From JAISFI01 sp031553775 (GTDB lineage: Bacteria > Bacteroidota > Bacteroidia > Bacteroidales > Azobacteroidaceae): a DNA stretch of 64,000 nt. The notes beneath the pieces were generated by a model, which worked only from the letters and a program-made list of their open reading frames with translations, was not told where the DNA came from and did no database searches. The stretch spans positions 1 through 64,000 of the forward strand of contig JAVBLA010000050.1 of NCBI GenBank assembly GCA_031553775.1. The letters run 5' to 3'. Shown here in pieces: positions 9,383 to 18,228 of this stretch. Each line of letters opens with the position of its first letter. Position 1 is the first letter of the stretch. Made by a program: the position numbers and the translations under genes.

Positions 9383-12214
9383 ATGATGATGAAGAATTTC
9401 TATATTATAAAAAAGTCCCTGTTAATAGTATTATTAGGATTTCAGGGAACTTTTATCCTGGCTCAGGATAAAGACAGTTTACTGCTTTCCGGAAACAAAG
9501 AACCAATCGTTTATCAAGTTGGTTACGGAACACGGACTTTATCCGAATTAACAACTGCAGTGTCGGTTGTCAGGTCCGCTGAATTGTCTAAACCACTTTC
9601 TATAAACACGACAGATGCATTGGCCGGTAAAGCCGCCGGATTGACGGTTTTGAAATTGTTGGGCGATGAGCCCGGATATGGAGCGGCATACCTTTACATA
9701 AGGGGAATCGGTTCGCAAAATAACATGCGCGCACCTTATATCCTGATAGATGATGTGGAACGCAGTTTTAATCAATTGGATATTGCCGAAATAGAATCGA
9801 TAACCATCCTGAAAGACGGGGCTTCTAATGCTCAATACGGCCAACGGGGAGCAAACGGAACAATTTTGATTAAAACCAAAAGAGGCTTCGAAGGGAAACC
9901 CGAAGTCCATTTTATCAGCCAGATCGGAACTCAGCAGCCTACTAAACTTCCCCGATTTCTGGGCTCAAAAGAATATGTGACATTTTACAATAAGGCCATA
10001 CAAAATGACGGTTTGATGATTCCTCCCAATGATAAATACAATCCCGATATATACAACGGCTCACAAGATCCTTTTCGTTATCCGGATGTGGATTGGTATA
10101 ATGAATTTCTGAATGAAAATGCAATGCAGCAACAATATAAGTTAACATTCAGGGGAGGAACAAAAAAAGTTCGCTATTTTATGTTGCTCGGTTACCTCAA
10201 TCAACAAGGTTTATATAACTACAGTGACCTGAATGACGGATATAATACAAATATTATTTACGACCGGATCAATGTCCGTACCAATTTGGATGCCAATGTA
10301 ACCAAAGACCTGCTTGTTTCTCTTGATGTAGCAGGGAAAAAGGAGGACAGAAATATGCCGAATGTTACTTCAGGAGATCTTTTTAATGTGCTTTCTTCTT
10401 TGCTTCCCAATGCTATGCCGGTTCAATATAACGATACCATGTTGGCTGGAACTTCACAATATAGAAACAATCCTTTGGGGATGATTTCCCGCACAGGTTA
10501 CCGAAATGACAGAACCGTCGGTTTGCAGATCAAGGCAAAAGCTACTTTAAATATGGATGTATTGCTTAAGGGGCTGAAAGCCGAGACGGCTTTTGGATAT
10601 GACGGTTTGTCCACCTATGGTTTATTAAGGTCGGAGAAATATGCCACTTATGAGTTGCAGTCAAACGGAAGTTATACAAAATACGGAGAGTATGTTCCTT
10701 TATCGCTCGGAATGCAGGCAACCGGTAAGCAATATGAATATTTGATGAGTTTTTATGGGGGACTGAATTACAATCAAATCTTCAACAGACATCATTTAGG
10801 AGCAAGTTTACGCTATTATCAGGCCCAAACTTTTATCCGGGGAGACAATCCTCCTTTCGGAAAACAAGGTATCAATGGAGGAGCTTCTTACAGTTACAAT
10901 AAGCGATATTTTGTTGATTTCTCCTTCTCATACGATGGTTCTGACGAATTTGCACCGGGACATCGTTTCGGGTTCTTCCCTGCCGTTTCCGCAGGATGGT
11001 TACTTTCCAATGAAGAATTTCTGAAAGAGAATAAAATAGTTACGTTCCTAAAACTTCGTGCATCTTACGGGGAGGCCGGAAACTGCAAAAACGACGGATT
11101 AGACCGTTATGCATATCAATCGCGCTGGTCTGGATACGACAGTTCTTATGGGGGATATATTTTTGGAACAGGTTTTGCCTGGAGCGACGGGGCCTGGGAA
11201 GGACGCATTGCCAACCCGAATCTGACCTGGGAGACCACCCATAATACCAATGTGGGAATTGACATTTCATTATTGCATAAATTGACGGTTAATGTAGATG
11301 GTTTTATCCATAATCGCGATAACATCATCATGGCATTGTCTAATATAATACCCTCGGCAATAGGGGCGCCTTCTCCTTATGCCAATATAGGGAAAGTTAC
11401 CAACAAAGGTTTTGAAACGACACTGACCTATCATGACAGCTTCAATAAAGTAAATTTCTATGTGCAGGGGAATGCATCGTTTGCCCGCAATGAAATTAAA
11501 AAAACAGATGAATCGGATGCTATAGCTGATAATCTGAAACGGACAGGACATTCTATTACACAAACTTTCGGAATGCTTGCCTCCGGTTATTACAAAAATG
11601 CTGAGGATATTGCAAATAGTCCGTATAATTCTCTTTATTCAGTACGTCCCGGGGATATTAAGTACGTAGATATCAATAATGATAATATCATCAATTCCCA
11701 GGATGAAGTGGCCATCGGATCACCGCAAATCCCGGAGTGGACTTTGGGCCTGAGCGCCGGTGTAGAATATGCAGGTCTGGATTTTTCATTTTTATTATCA
11801 GGATATGCAGGACGTTCGGTGATATTGGATAATCCTGCTGTGTGGGTTCTTCAAAATAACGGAAATGTGACTGATCTGGCTTATGGAGCCTGGGAAGCAG
11901 GAGTCAGAGAAGATAACGCAACTTATCCCCGCCTGACTACGGAATCGAACAAGAATAACTATCGGACTTCTTCGTATTGGCAAAAAAATGGAAGTTTCCT
12001 TCGTGTAAGCAATATTGAGTTGGGGTACTCTTTCCCTCAAAAATGGATTCAGAAAGTCAAAATGCAGGAATTACGCCTGTATGTAAATGGACAAAACTTG
12101 TTGACTTTCGATCATTTGGGAGATTTTGGAGTAGATCCTGAAGTACTGAATGCCGGGATTACCGGTTATCCCATGACAAAAGCGTTGAATGTCGGACTTA
12201 GTATTAAATTTTAA
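9383..12214 (+). CDS. SusC-family TonB-dependent transporter lacking the N-terminal regulatory-like domain (pair 2)
   Basis: A 943-residue TonB-dependent receptor. After the signal peptide (FILAQ) there are only about 20 residues before the TonB-box-like EPIVYQVGYG and the plug domain (TDALAGKAAGLTVLK to GANGTILIKTKRG). The carboxypeptidase-D-regulatory-like domain of SusC 1 is missing, which explains the shorter length. The barrel follows to the C-terminal KALNVGLSIKF. The gene is intact and 30 bases after susD 1, so it is probably in the same operon. Import of a PUL glycan is inferred from the family. Confidence 0.9.
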   Translation: MMMKNFYIIKKSLLIVLLGFQGTFILAQDKDSLLLSGNKEPIVYQVGYGTRTLSELTTAVSVVRSAELSKPLSINTTDALAGKAAGLTVLKLLGDEPGYGAAYLYIRGIGSQNNMRAPYILIDDVERSFNQLDIAEIESITILKDGASNAQYGQRGANGTILIKTKRGFEGKPEVHFISQIGTQQPTKLPRFLGSKEYVTFYNKAIQNDGLMIPPNDKYNPDIYNGSQDPFRYPDVDWYNEFLNENAMQQQYKLTFRGGTKKVRYFMLLGYLNQQGLYNYSDLNDGYNTNIIYDRINVRTNLDANVTKDLLVSLDVAGKKEDRNMPNVTSGDLFNVLSSLLPNAMPVQYNDTMLAGTSQYRNNPLGMISRTGYRNDRTVGLQIKAKATLNMDVLLKGLKAETAFGYDGLSTYGLLRSEKYATYELQSNGSYTKYGEYVPLSLGMQATGKQYEYLMSFYGGLNYNQIFNRHHLGASLRYYQAQTFIRGDNPPFGKQGINGGASYSYNKRYFVDFSFSYDGSDEFAPGHRFGFFPAVSAGWLLSNEEFLKENKIVTFLKLRASYGEAGNCKNDGLDRYAYQSRWSGYDSSYGGYIFGTGFAWSDGAWEGRIANPNLTWETTHNTNVGIDISLLHKLTVNVDGFIHNRDNIIMALSNIIPSAIGAPSPYANIGKVTNKGFETTLTYHDSFNKVNFYVQGNASFARNEIKKTDESDAIADNLKRTGHSITQTFGMLASGYYKNAEDIANSPYNSLYSVRPGDIKYVDINNDNIINSQDEVAIGSPQIPEWTLGLSAGVEYAGLDFSFLLSGYAGRSVILDNPAVWVLQNNGNVTDLAYGAWEAGVREDNATYPRLTTESNKNNYRTSSYWQKNGSFLRVSNIELGYSFPQKWIQKVKMQELRLYVNGQNLLTFDHLGDFGVDPEVLNAGITGYPMTKALNVGLSIKF

Positions 12215-12228
12215 ATTGAAATACAATC

Positions 12229-13887
12229 ATGAAATACTTAAATATAGTTCTATCCTTCCTTATTTCCTTGTTTGCTTTTATTTCCTGCGATTTATTGGAT
12301 AAAGACATTGATTCCAATCTTACAGAGGAGCAAATATTTTCGGATTATCGATATGCTCCGGGATTTCTCAACAGCGCTTACCGGGAAGTGATCAATGGTT
12401 ATAACCGTTTGGACGGAGCGATGTTTGCCTGTGCCACTGATGAGGCTGTTTGTTCTTATTCGGGATCTGCAGTACAGGGATACAATAATGGGGCGATCAA
12501 TGCAAATTACAATCCTGAAGAAGGTATCTGGGAAACGATGTATGAAGGAATAAGGAAAACTAACGTTTTCTTTCAGGAACTGGAAGGGACGATTAAAACA
12601 TCCGGACAACTCAACGACTCCAAAAATAAGGTCGTGTATAACAGGATGAAAGGAGAAGCGTTTTTCCTGCGGGCTTATTATCATTTTGAGCTGGCTAAAC
12701 GTTGGGGGAATATCCAATTGGTGGACAAGGTTTTAGACGAAGAATCGGTTAAAGATTTAAAACAAAGCACGTTTGCTGATGCAATCCAGTTTATTGTCAA
12801 TGATTGCGACAGTGCATCGGTTTATTTGCAAGATCCCTTAAAAGTAACGATTGAGAACGATAATAAAGGAAGAGCCACAACAGCCTCGGCTATCGCACTT
12901 AAATCCCGTGCATTGTTATATCTGGCAAGTCCCTGGAGTAATGAAACAAATGACAAACAACTCTGGAAAAAGGCTTCTGATGTGGCATATAATTTTATTG
13001 TCGCCACAGGAAGCGGCTCAAAAATAGGTCTGGATCCAACTACATTTACAGCCAGCATGGCCAATATCCTGTATATTTCTACTCCCTATGACAAAGAGGT
13101 CCTTTTTGCCACAGGTCATGATTTACGCAACGACATTGAGATTAATAATTTTCCCATCAGCTATGCAGGGAAAGGATATACCAATCCTACGCAGGAATTG
13201 ATTGATTGCTTCGATATGCTGAAAGGGAAAGTATATAATCCGGCGAATCCCTATGCTGACAGGGATAGGCGGTTTCACCTGTATTTTTATTATAATGCAC
13301 AAAAACCTTTGACAACAAAAACAGATTCTATTTTTACTTATATAGGAGGAAAAGATGGTATGGGACGTTCTTCAACGGCTACAAAAACAGGTTATTATAT
13401 GCGGAAGTTTACTGATTTTACGCTGAACCTTTCCCAGGAAGCTAAATCACGGCGGGCATGGATTCATTTTCGTTTTGCAGAAATTATACTCAATTACTGT
13501 GAAGCGGAAAATGAATTCTTAGAAGTTCCGAGTGATGAAATATACCGTCAACTGAACAGGTTACGTACAAGAGGCGGAGTAGATACTTATACTGTAGGAT
13601 CTATGGATAAAGGGCAAATGCGGGAAGCTATCCGGAAGGAACGCCGCGTAGAATTGGCATTTGAAGAGCATCGTTATTGGGATGTCCGCCGATGGAGGGA
13701 AGGAACACGCTACCTTCAAGGTGCGGTTCACGGGATGAAAATTGAAAAAAATACGGATGGTACATACAGCTATAACAAAATTGTAGTGGAAAATCGCACA
13801 TTCGATCCCCGGACAGAATGGTATCCTATTCCGTACAAAGAATTACTGAAAAATCCGTATTTGAAGCAAAATCCGGCATGGAGATAG
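12229..13887 (+). CDS. SusD/RagB-family nutrient-binding lipoprotein (pair 2)
   Basis: A 552-residue SusD-like surface lipoprotein, partner of the SusC ending 14 bases upstream. The signal peptide ends at lipobox FISC, followed by acidic CDLLDKDID. The helical core is recognisable (KGEAFFLRAYYHFELAKRW; ASAIALKSRALLYLASP), as is the family C-terminal signature ERRVELAFEEHRYWDVRRW. It is clearly diverged from SusD 1, so the two pairs are not a recent duplication. Its substrate is presumably a glycan handled by the glycosidases downstream. Confidence 0.92.
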   Translation: MKYLNIVLSFLISLFAFISCDLLDKDIDSNLTEEQIFSDYRYAPGFLNSAYREVINGYNRLDGAMFACATDEAVCSYSGSAVQGYNNGAINANYNPEEGIWETMYEGIRKTNVFFQELEGTIKTSGQLNDSKNKVVYNRMKGEAFFLRAYYHFELAKRWGNIQLVDKVLDEESVKDLKQSTFADAIQFIVNDCDSASVYLQDPLKVTIENDNKGRATTASAIALKSRALLYLASPWSNETNDKQLWKKASDVAYNFIVATGSGSKIGLDPTTFTASMANILYISTPYDKEVLFATGHDLRNDIEINNFPISYAGKGYTNPTQELIDCFDMLKGKVYNPANPYADRDRRFHLYFYYNAQKPLTTKTDSIFTYIGGKDGMGRSSTATKTGYYMRKFTDFTLNLSQEAKSRRAWIHFRFAEIILNYCEAENEFLEVPSDEIYRQLNRLRTRGGVDTYTVGSMDKGQMREAIRKERRVELAFEEHRYWDVRRWREGTRYLQGAVHGMKIEKNTDGTYSYNKIVVENRTFDPRTEWYPIPYKELLKNPYLKQNPAWR

Positions 13888-13904
13888 AAAACAATAGCAT
13901 AAAA

Positions 13905-14360
13905 ATGAAAGCAATGAAAAATATATTCAGTTTATTAGTTGTAGTTTGTATGGCGATTTTTGCCATATCATGCGATCATGATCTTAATGAAGGGTTTGAT
14001 ATCAGCTCGCCGCAAGCTTCTATTCCTGTCGATACATTTGAGGTAAATAAGGGAGAAACGGTGCAATTGAAGGCAATGTTATCGGATGAAAGTGGCTTGG
14101 AATCTACTTTGTTTAGTTATCCTGCGTGGAAAGTATCGGAAGAAAATAAATTGAGAGAGTCGGGCTATCCCACATCTTATGAATTTACATTCGATGTACT
14201 TGTCCCTCAGGATGCTGCTATTTCGTGGCTTGAAGATTACCAGAAGCATGACGGTGCAACCTTCAAAATTACCCAAACTTATCATAAGTTGTCCCTGACA
14301 TTTTACGACAGAGTCAAGAATAAAAATGTTGTTTATTTTTACGTTAAAGTACGACCGTAA
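13905..14360 (+). CDS. Putative surface lipoprotein after SusD 2
   Basis: A 151-residue protein with a lipoprotein signal (AISC, then DHDLNEGFD). ATG 13905 was chosen over an ORF extension overlapping susD 2, because the signal peptide begins there. The mature part (VDTFEVNKGETVQLKAMLSD) resembles a single Ig-like beta domain of the kind found in SusE/F-type or DUF-class PUL lipoproteins, but no family is firmly recognised. By position after SusC/SusD it may be a glycan-binding accessory protein. It ends 3 bases before the GH92 gene. Confidence 0.75.
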   Translation: MKAMKNIFSLLVVVCMAIFAISCDHDLNEGFDISSPQASIPVDTFEVNKGETVQLKAMLSDESGLESTLFSYPAWKVSEENKLRESGYPTSYEFTFDVLVPQDAAISWLEDYQKHDGATFKITQTYHKLSLTFYDRVKNKNVVYFYVKVRP

Positions 14361-14363
14361 TTT

Positions 14364-16667
14364 ATGAAAAAAAGATTCTTTGCAGCGATAGTATTAGGAC
14401 TGGTTTTTACTCATTTTACAACGATTTTCTCCCAATCTCCGGTAGATTATGTCGATTGCTTTATCGGCACGTCCAATTCCCGGTGGATGCTAGGCCCGTA
14501 TGCCCAGCGTCCGATGGGGATGGTACAATTAGGCCCGGATAATCAGGGAAACCGTTGGATGGGAGGGTATGAATATGCTATTAACAGTGTTTCCGGATTC
14601 AGCCATATCCATGCCTGGACAATGGGAGGATTGATGATGATGCCGGCTACTGCCGATCTGGCGCTGAGCAATCCCGGTCCGGATGCTCCTTATCTGGGTG
14701 CTAATGCCGGTTATCACTCCCGTATTATCAAAGATTTGGAAAAAGCAGCGCCTGGTTATTATGAAGCATTTCTATACGATCATAAAGTGAAAGCAGAAAT
14801 CACCGCTACCACTCGCTGTGGTTTTCAGCGCTATACTTTTCCGGAATGCAAAGAATCCCGTGTTTTGATCGATTTACTTTTTCCAACCGAATGGGATTAT
14901 GGGTTTACTGTATCGGAAGCGACAATCGCAAAAGTAAATAATTCTGAAATAGAAGGTTATGCCGTTTGCCGATCCGGATCGTGGAGTAGTTGGAATAATT
15001 GGACACTTTACTTTGTTGTTCGCTTCAGTAAACCATTTGAGCAGCTGAACGGATGGAAACATGATTGTGCACCAATTGAAAATATATCAGAAATTTCCGG
15101 AAAAGACGATTTGGGCGTTTATGCTGTATGGAATACAAAAAAAGGAGAAGTGATCATGGCTCAAAGTGGAATTTCTTTAGTCGGTTTGGAAGGAGCCAGA
15201 GCGAACTTGAATGCCGAGTTGGATCCTTTTAACTGGGATTTTGATGCATGTGTGAAAGATGCCCGTGATGAATGGAATAAACTTCTGTCCACTATAAAGG
15301 TGGAAGGCAGTTCCGAAAAAAACCGAAAAAAATTCTATACAAATTTATATCGCACATTCTTTAAACAAACCTGGAATGATGTTGACGGCAGATACCGTGA
15401 TGCCTGTGAGAATATACAGCGCCTGAAATCAGGGCAACAGATATATGGAGGTGATGCTTTCTGGAATTCATATTGGAATTTGAACGGGTTATGGTCTATT
15501 ATGCAACCTGAAATAATAGATAACTGGGTTACTACGCAGTTGGAAATGTATAAACATACAGGCTGGACGTCCAAAGGTCCTGCAGGAATTGAGTATTCCG
15601 GAATTATGGAAGGTTCGCACGAAATAGCATTGATGGTTGCCGCTTATCAAAAAGGAATAAGGAAAGACGGAAATGAAATTTATCAGGCAATCAAAAAAAT
15701 GGTTACTGAAGAGGGTATTCACCATCCTTGTGGGGGTCAGTGCGGACAGGTCAACCTCGATGCTTATGTGAAATATGGATATATGCCGATGGAAGTCGGT
15801 GTCGTATCGAAAACACTGGACTATGCCTATGATGATTTCTGTGTTGCTCAAATGGCTAAAGCGCTGAAAAACAAGAAAGATGCCGATTTTTTTGAAAAAA
15901 GGTCGATGAATTATAAGAATGTGATTCATCCTGAATACAAATATGTTTGTCGCCGGGATAAAAACGGCAATTGGGATAAAGATTTTGATGTATTTTCCAA
16001 CAAAGGTTTTATAGAAGGAAATTCGTGGCAATATACCTGGTATGTTCCCCATGATGCTAACGGACTGTTGGATTTAATCGGCAGAGAAACCGCCCGAAAA
16101 CGTTTGATCGAAGGTTTTGAAAAATCCCGTGCACATAATTTTGCCGCTCATGTTTTTGATCGTACGATGGGGCAATCGGCCGAATTTTATATCAACCAGG
16201 GAAATGAGGTTAATATGAGTTCTGCATTTATTTTTAATTACCTGAATATGCCTTGGTTATGCCAACAATACACAAGGGAGATCCTGGATCGTTTTTATGG
16301 AGATTCGCCATATCATGGTTGGGACGGTGACGAAGACGAGGGCCAGATGGGAGCATGGTTTGTAATGTCTTCGATCGGTTTGTTCGAAATGAATGGCGGG
16401 GTAACAGCCGGTTCTGAATTGGAAATTACAAGTCCTTTGTTTGATAAGGTAACTATTACACTAGACAAACGTTATTATCCCGGAAAAGAATTCACGATTG
16501 AAGCAAAAAATAATTCAGATAAAAGCCGCTATATCAAGACCGCTTACCTGAACGGACAGAAATTGGAAAAGCCTCGCATATCGTTCGAGGCGATCAAAAA
16601 AGGAGGACATCTTATTTTTGAAATGACCGATGATGTAGAACAGGCATGCTGGAAATCAATTAATTAA
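14364..16667 (+). CDS. GH92 family alpha-mannosidase, secreted
   Basis: The GH92 family contains calcium-dependent exo-acting alpha-mannosidases that release mannose from N-glycans or mannans. The 767-residue product has a signal peptide (cleavage near IFSQ) without a lipobox. It starts with the family N-terminal domain (VDYVDCFIGTSNSRW, MVQLGPDNQGNRWMGGYEY) and has the (alpha/alpha)6 catalytic domain with FIEGNSWQYTWYVPHD, holding the presumed general acid Glu, and GDEDEGQMGAWFVMSSIG, the GH92 signature. Linkage specificity (alpha-1,2, 1,3 or other) cannot be fixed by eye. It points to a mannose-containing glycan as a PUL target. Confidence 0.93.
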   Translation: MKKRFFAAIVLGLVFTHFTTIFSQSPVDYVDCFIGTSNSRWMLGPYAQRPMGMVQLGPDNQGNRWMGGYEYAINSVSGFSHIHAWTMGGLMMMPATADLALSNPGPDAPYLGANAGYHSRIIKDLEKAAPGYYEAFLYDHKVKAEITATTRCGFQRYTFPECKESRVLIDLLFPTEWDYGFTVSEATIAKVNNSEIEGYAVCRSGSWSSWNNWTLYFVVRFSKPFEQLNGWKHDCAPIENISEISGKDDLGVYAVWNTKKGEVIMAQSGISLVGLEGARANLNAELDPFNWDFDACVKDARDEWNKLLSTIKVEGSSEKNRKKFYTNLYRTFFKQTWNDVDGRYRDACENIQRLKSGQQIYGGDAFWNSYWNLNGLWSIMQPEIIDNWVTTQLEMYKHTGWTSKGPAGIEYSGIMEGSHEIALMVAAYQKGIRKDGNEIYQAIKKMVTEEGIHHPCGGQCGQVNLDAYVKYGYMPMEVGVVSKTLDYAYDDFCVAQMAKALKNKKDADFFEKRSMNYKNVIHPEYKYVCRRDKNGNWDKDFDVFSNKGFIEGNSWQYTWYVPHDANGLLDLIGRETARKRLIEGFEKSRAHNFAAHVFDRTMGQSAEFYINQGNEVNMSSAFIFNYLNMPWLCQQYTREILDRFYGDSPYHGWDGDEDEGQMGAWFVMSSIGLFEMNGGVTAGSELEITSPLFDKVTITLDKRYYPGKEFTIEAKNNSDKSRYIKTAYLNGQKLEKPRISFEAIKKGGHLIFEMTDDVEQACWKSIN

Positions 16668-16672
16668 ATCCG

Positions 16673-18145
16673 ATGAAAAAACTAACTTTTCTTCTTTTAT
16701 GTTATTTTGCATTGGCATCGCAATTATCGGCACAATTGAACTTGTTTGAGGGTGAGCAAAAACGGATTGTAGTCTTTGCCCGTTTTAACGGAGATCCGGA
16801 TATAGATACACCAAGAAACACTTTCGAAAAGATGTTCAATGGAGAAAACCATTCATTGAAGTCCTATTTCAATGCGGTTTCGAATAATAAACTTTCTATT
16901 CATTCGCTGATGTATCCTGTAGATACGATAAGCTCCCATTCGTATGAATTAAAGTATTGTTATTATTGTTATGATACTGATTGGAAAGGATCGTATCCCA
17001 ACTGTAAAGGTTCGGATATCACGGCTTTGTTTGATGTAAATATAGGATTTATCATCAAAGAATTGGCAGGAAACCTTGAAGGATCAGGAGATTTACCGGA
17101 TGCAACAGAACTGGATTCTGACGACGACGGAAATGTGGATAATTTTGTAATTTTGTTCAGAGGTGCGGCTCGGGGTATGGGAAAAGGTGTTTATTCTCCG
17201 CAAGTAGGGGTGGTATCTCCGACTTTCACCAACGTACATGGAGATATCAAATTAAAAGGCAAAACAATCCGGAACTATTCCATCCTTTTTGAACGTAATT
17301 CGCTGGATACACATTCCCGGTATTTATTGACTTACATGGGTTTTCCTCCGCAATACAGGAATACCGGCTCATTGATACGCTCTGTTGGACCCTGGGATCC
17401 GATGGATGGTACGCATCTTTCATACCCTTTGGCATACAATCGGATGAAGTATACCAATGCCAAATGGGTTAACGATATTCCCCAAATTACGCAACCCGGG
17501 GTTTATACTCTTGCTCCGGTGAATCAGACAGGTAACAATGCATACAAGCTTCTGTCTTCAGATCCAAAGCAGTTCTGGGTTTTGGAATGCCGGGATAAAT
17601 CGGCGGAATGGGAAAGCGATATCCCAGCATCCGGACTTCTCATTTATCGTGTAAATACCAATTATACAGGCTCTGTGACAGCTAATCCTGAAATCTACTT
17701 GTACCGGAAAAACGGCACCCCTGCTGTTGCTGGAGATATTAAGAGTGCGTCGTTTTCTAATCTGAACGGACAAATTGCTTTTAATGCGACATCAAATCCT
17801 TATGCTTTCCTGTCTGACGGATCTGTTTCAAATGACATCGATATTTCTGATATTACATTCGATGGGAATAATATATCTTTCAAAGTCAATAAAGTATATA
17901 CAGACCTGGTAAATATCAGTCTCAATAAATGGAATGTATCTGTTGATTCAAAGAAGCATTTATTGAAGATTGAGGGAGAAAACCTTGAGCAATTATTTGT
18001 AGTGAATACAGCAGGAGTCCTTCTGAATACAATAGATTTGATGAATGTAAGGGATGTTGATCTATCTTATTTGCCCAGTGGAATTTATATCATCCAATTG
18101 ACTGGAAAATCGGATAAAAAAACGTTCAAGATCAATCTTTTTTAA
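16673..18145 (+). CDS. M6-peptidase-like secreted protein with degenerate active site and T9SS tail
   Basis: A 490-residue protein with a signal peptide (LSAQ). About residues 25-330 resemble the M6 (immune inhibitor A type) metallopeptidase family: a SYFNAVSNNKLSI segment, ELDSDDDGNVDNFVILFRG and VGPWDPMDG with the Met-turn-like region. Where M6 members have HExxHxLGxPDLY, this protein has HSRYLLTYMGFPPQY (from His214), so the catalytic Glu and second His ligand are gone. Residues of about 415-490 form a T9SS sorting domain (VDLSYLPSGIYIIQL). It is probably a secreted non-catalytic binding protein. It follows GH92 after 5 bases. Confidence 0.8.
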   Translation: MKKLTFLLLCYFALASQLSAQLNLFEGEQKRIVVFARFNGDPDIDTPRNTFEKMFNGENHSLKSYFNAVSNNKLSIHSLMYPVDTISSHSYELKYCYYCYDTDWKGSYPNCKGSDITALFDVNIGFIIKELAGNLEGSGDLPDATELDSDDDGNVDNFVILFRGAARGMGKGVYSPQVGVVSPTFTNVHGDIKLKGKTIRNYSILFERNSLDTHSRYLLTYMGFPPQYRNTGSLIRSVGPWDPMDGTHLSYPLAYNRMKYTNAKWVNDIPQITQPGVYTLAPVNQTGNNAYKLLSSDPKQFWVLECRDKSAEWESDIPASGLLIYRVNTNYTGSVTANPEIYLYRKNGTPAVAGDIKSASFSNLNGQIAFNATSNPYAFLSDGSVSNDIDISDITFDGNNISFKVNKVYTDLVNISLNKWNVSVDSKKHLLKIEGENLEQLFVVNTAGVLLNTIDLMNVRDVDLSYLPSGIYIIQLTGKSDKKTFKINLF

Positions 18146-18228
18146 TTAAAGTTATTCGAACTGTTGAAAGAGTCTTCCGGATTGCGACTCCGAGAGATGC
18201 TGGTATAAATGAATAAAATATTATTAAT

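Noticed and set aside
13818..13904. Upstream start of the 151-residue lipoprotein overlapping susD 2
   Set aside because: The lipoprotein signal peptide begins at 13905; the extension would bury it.
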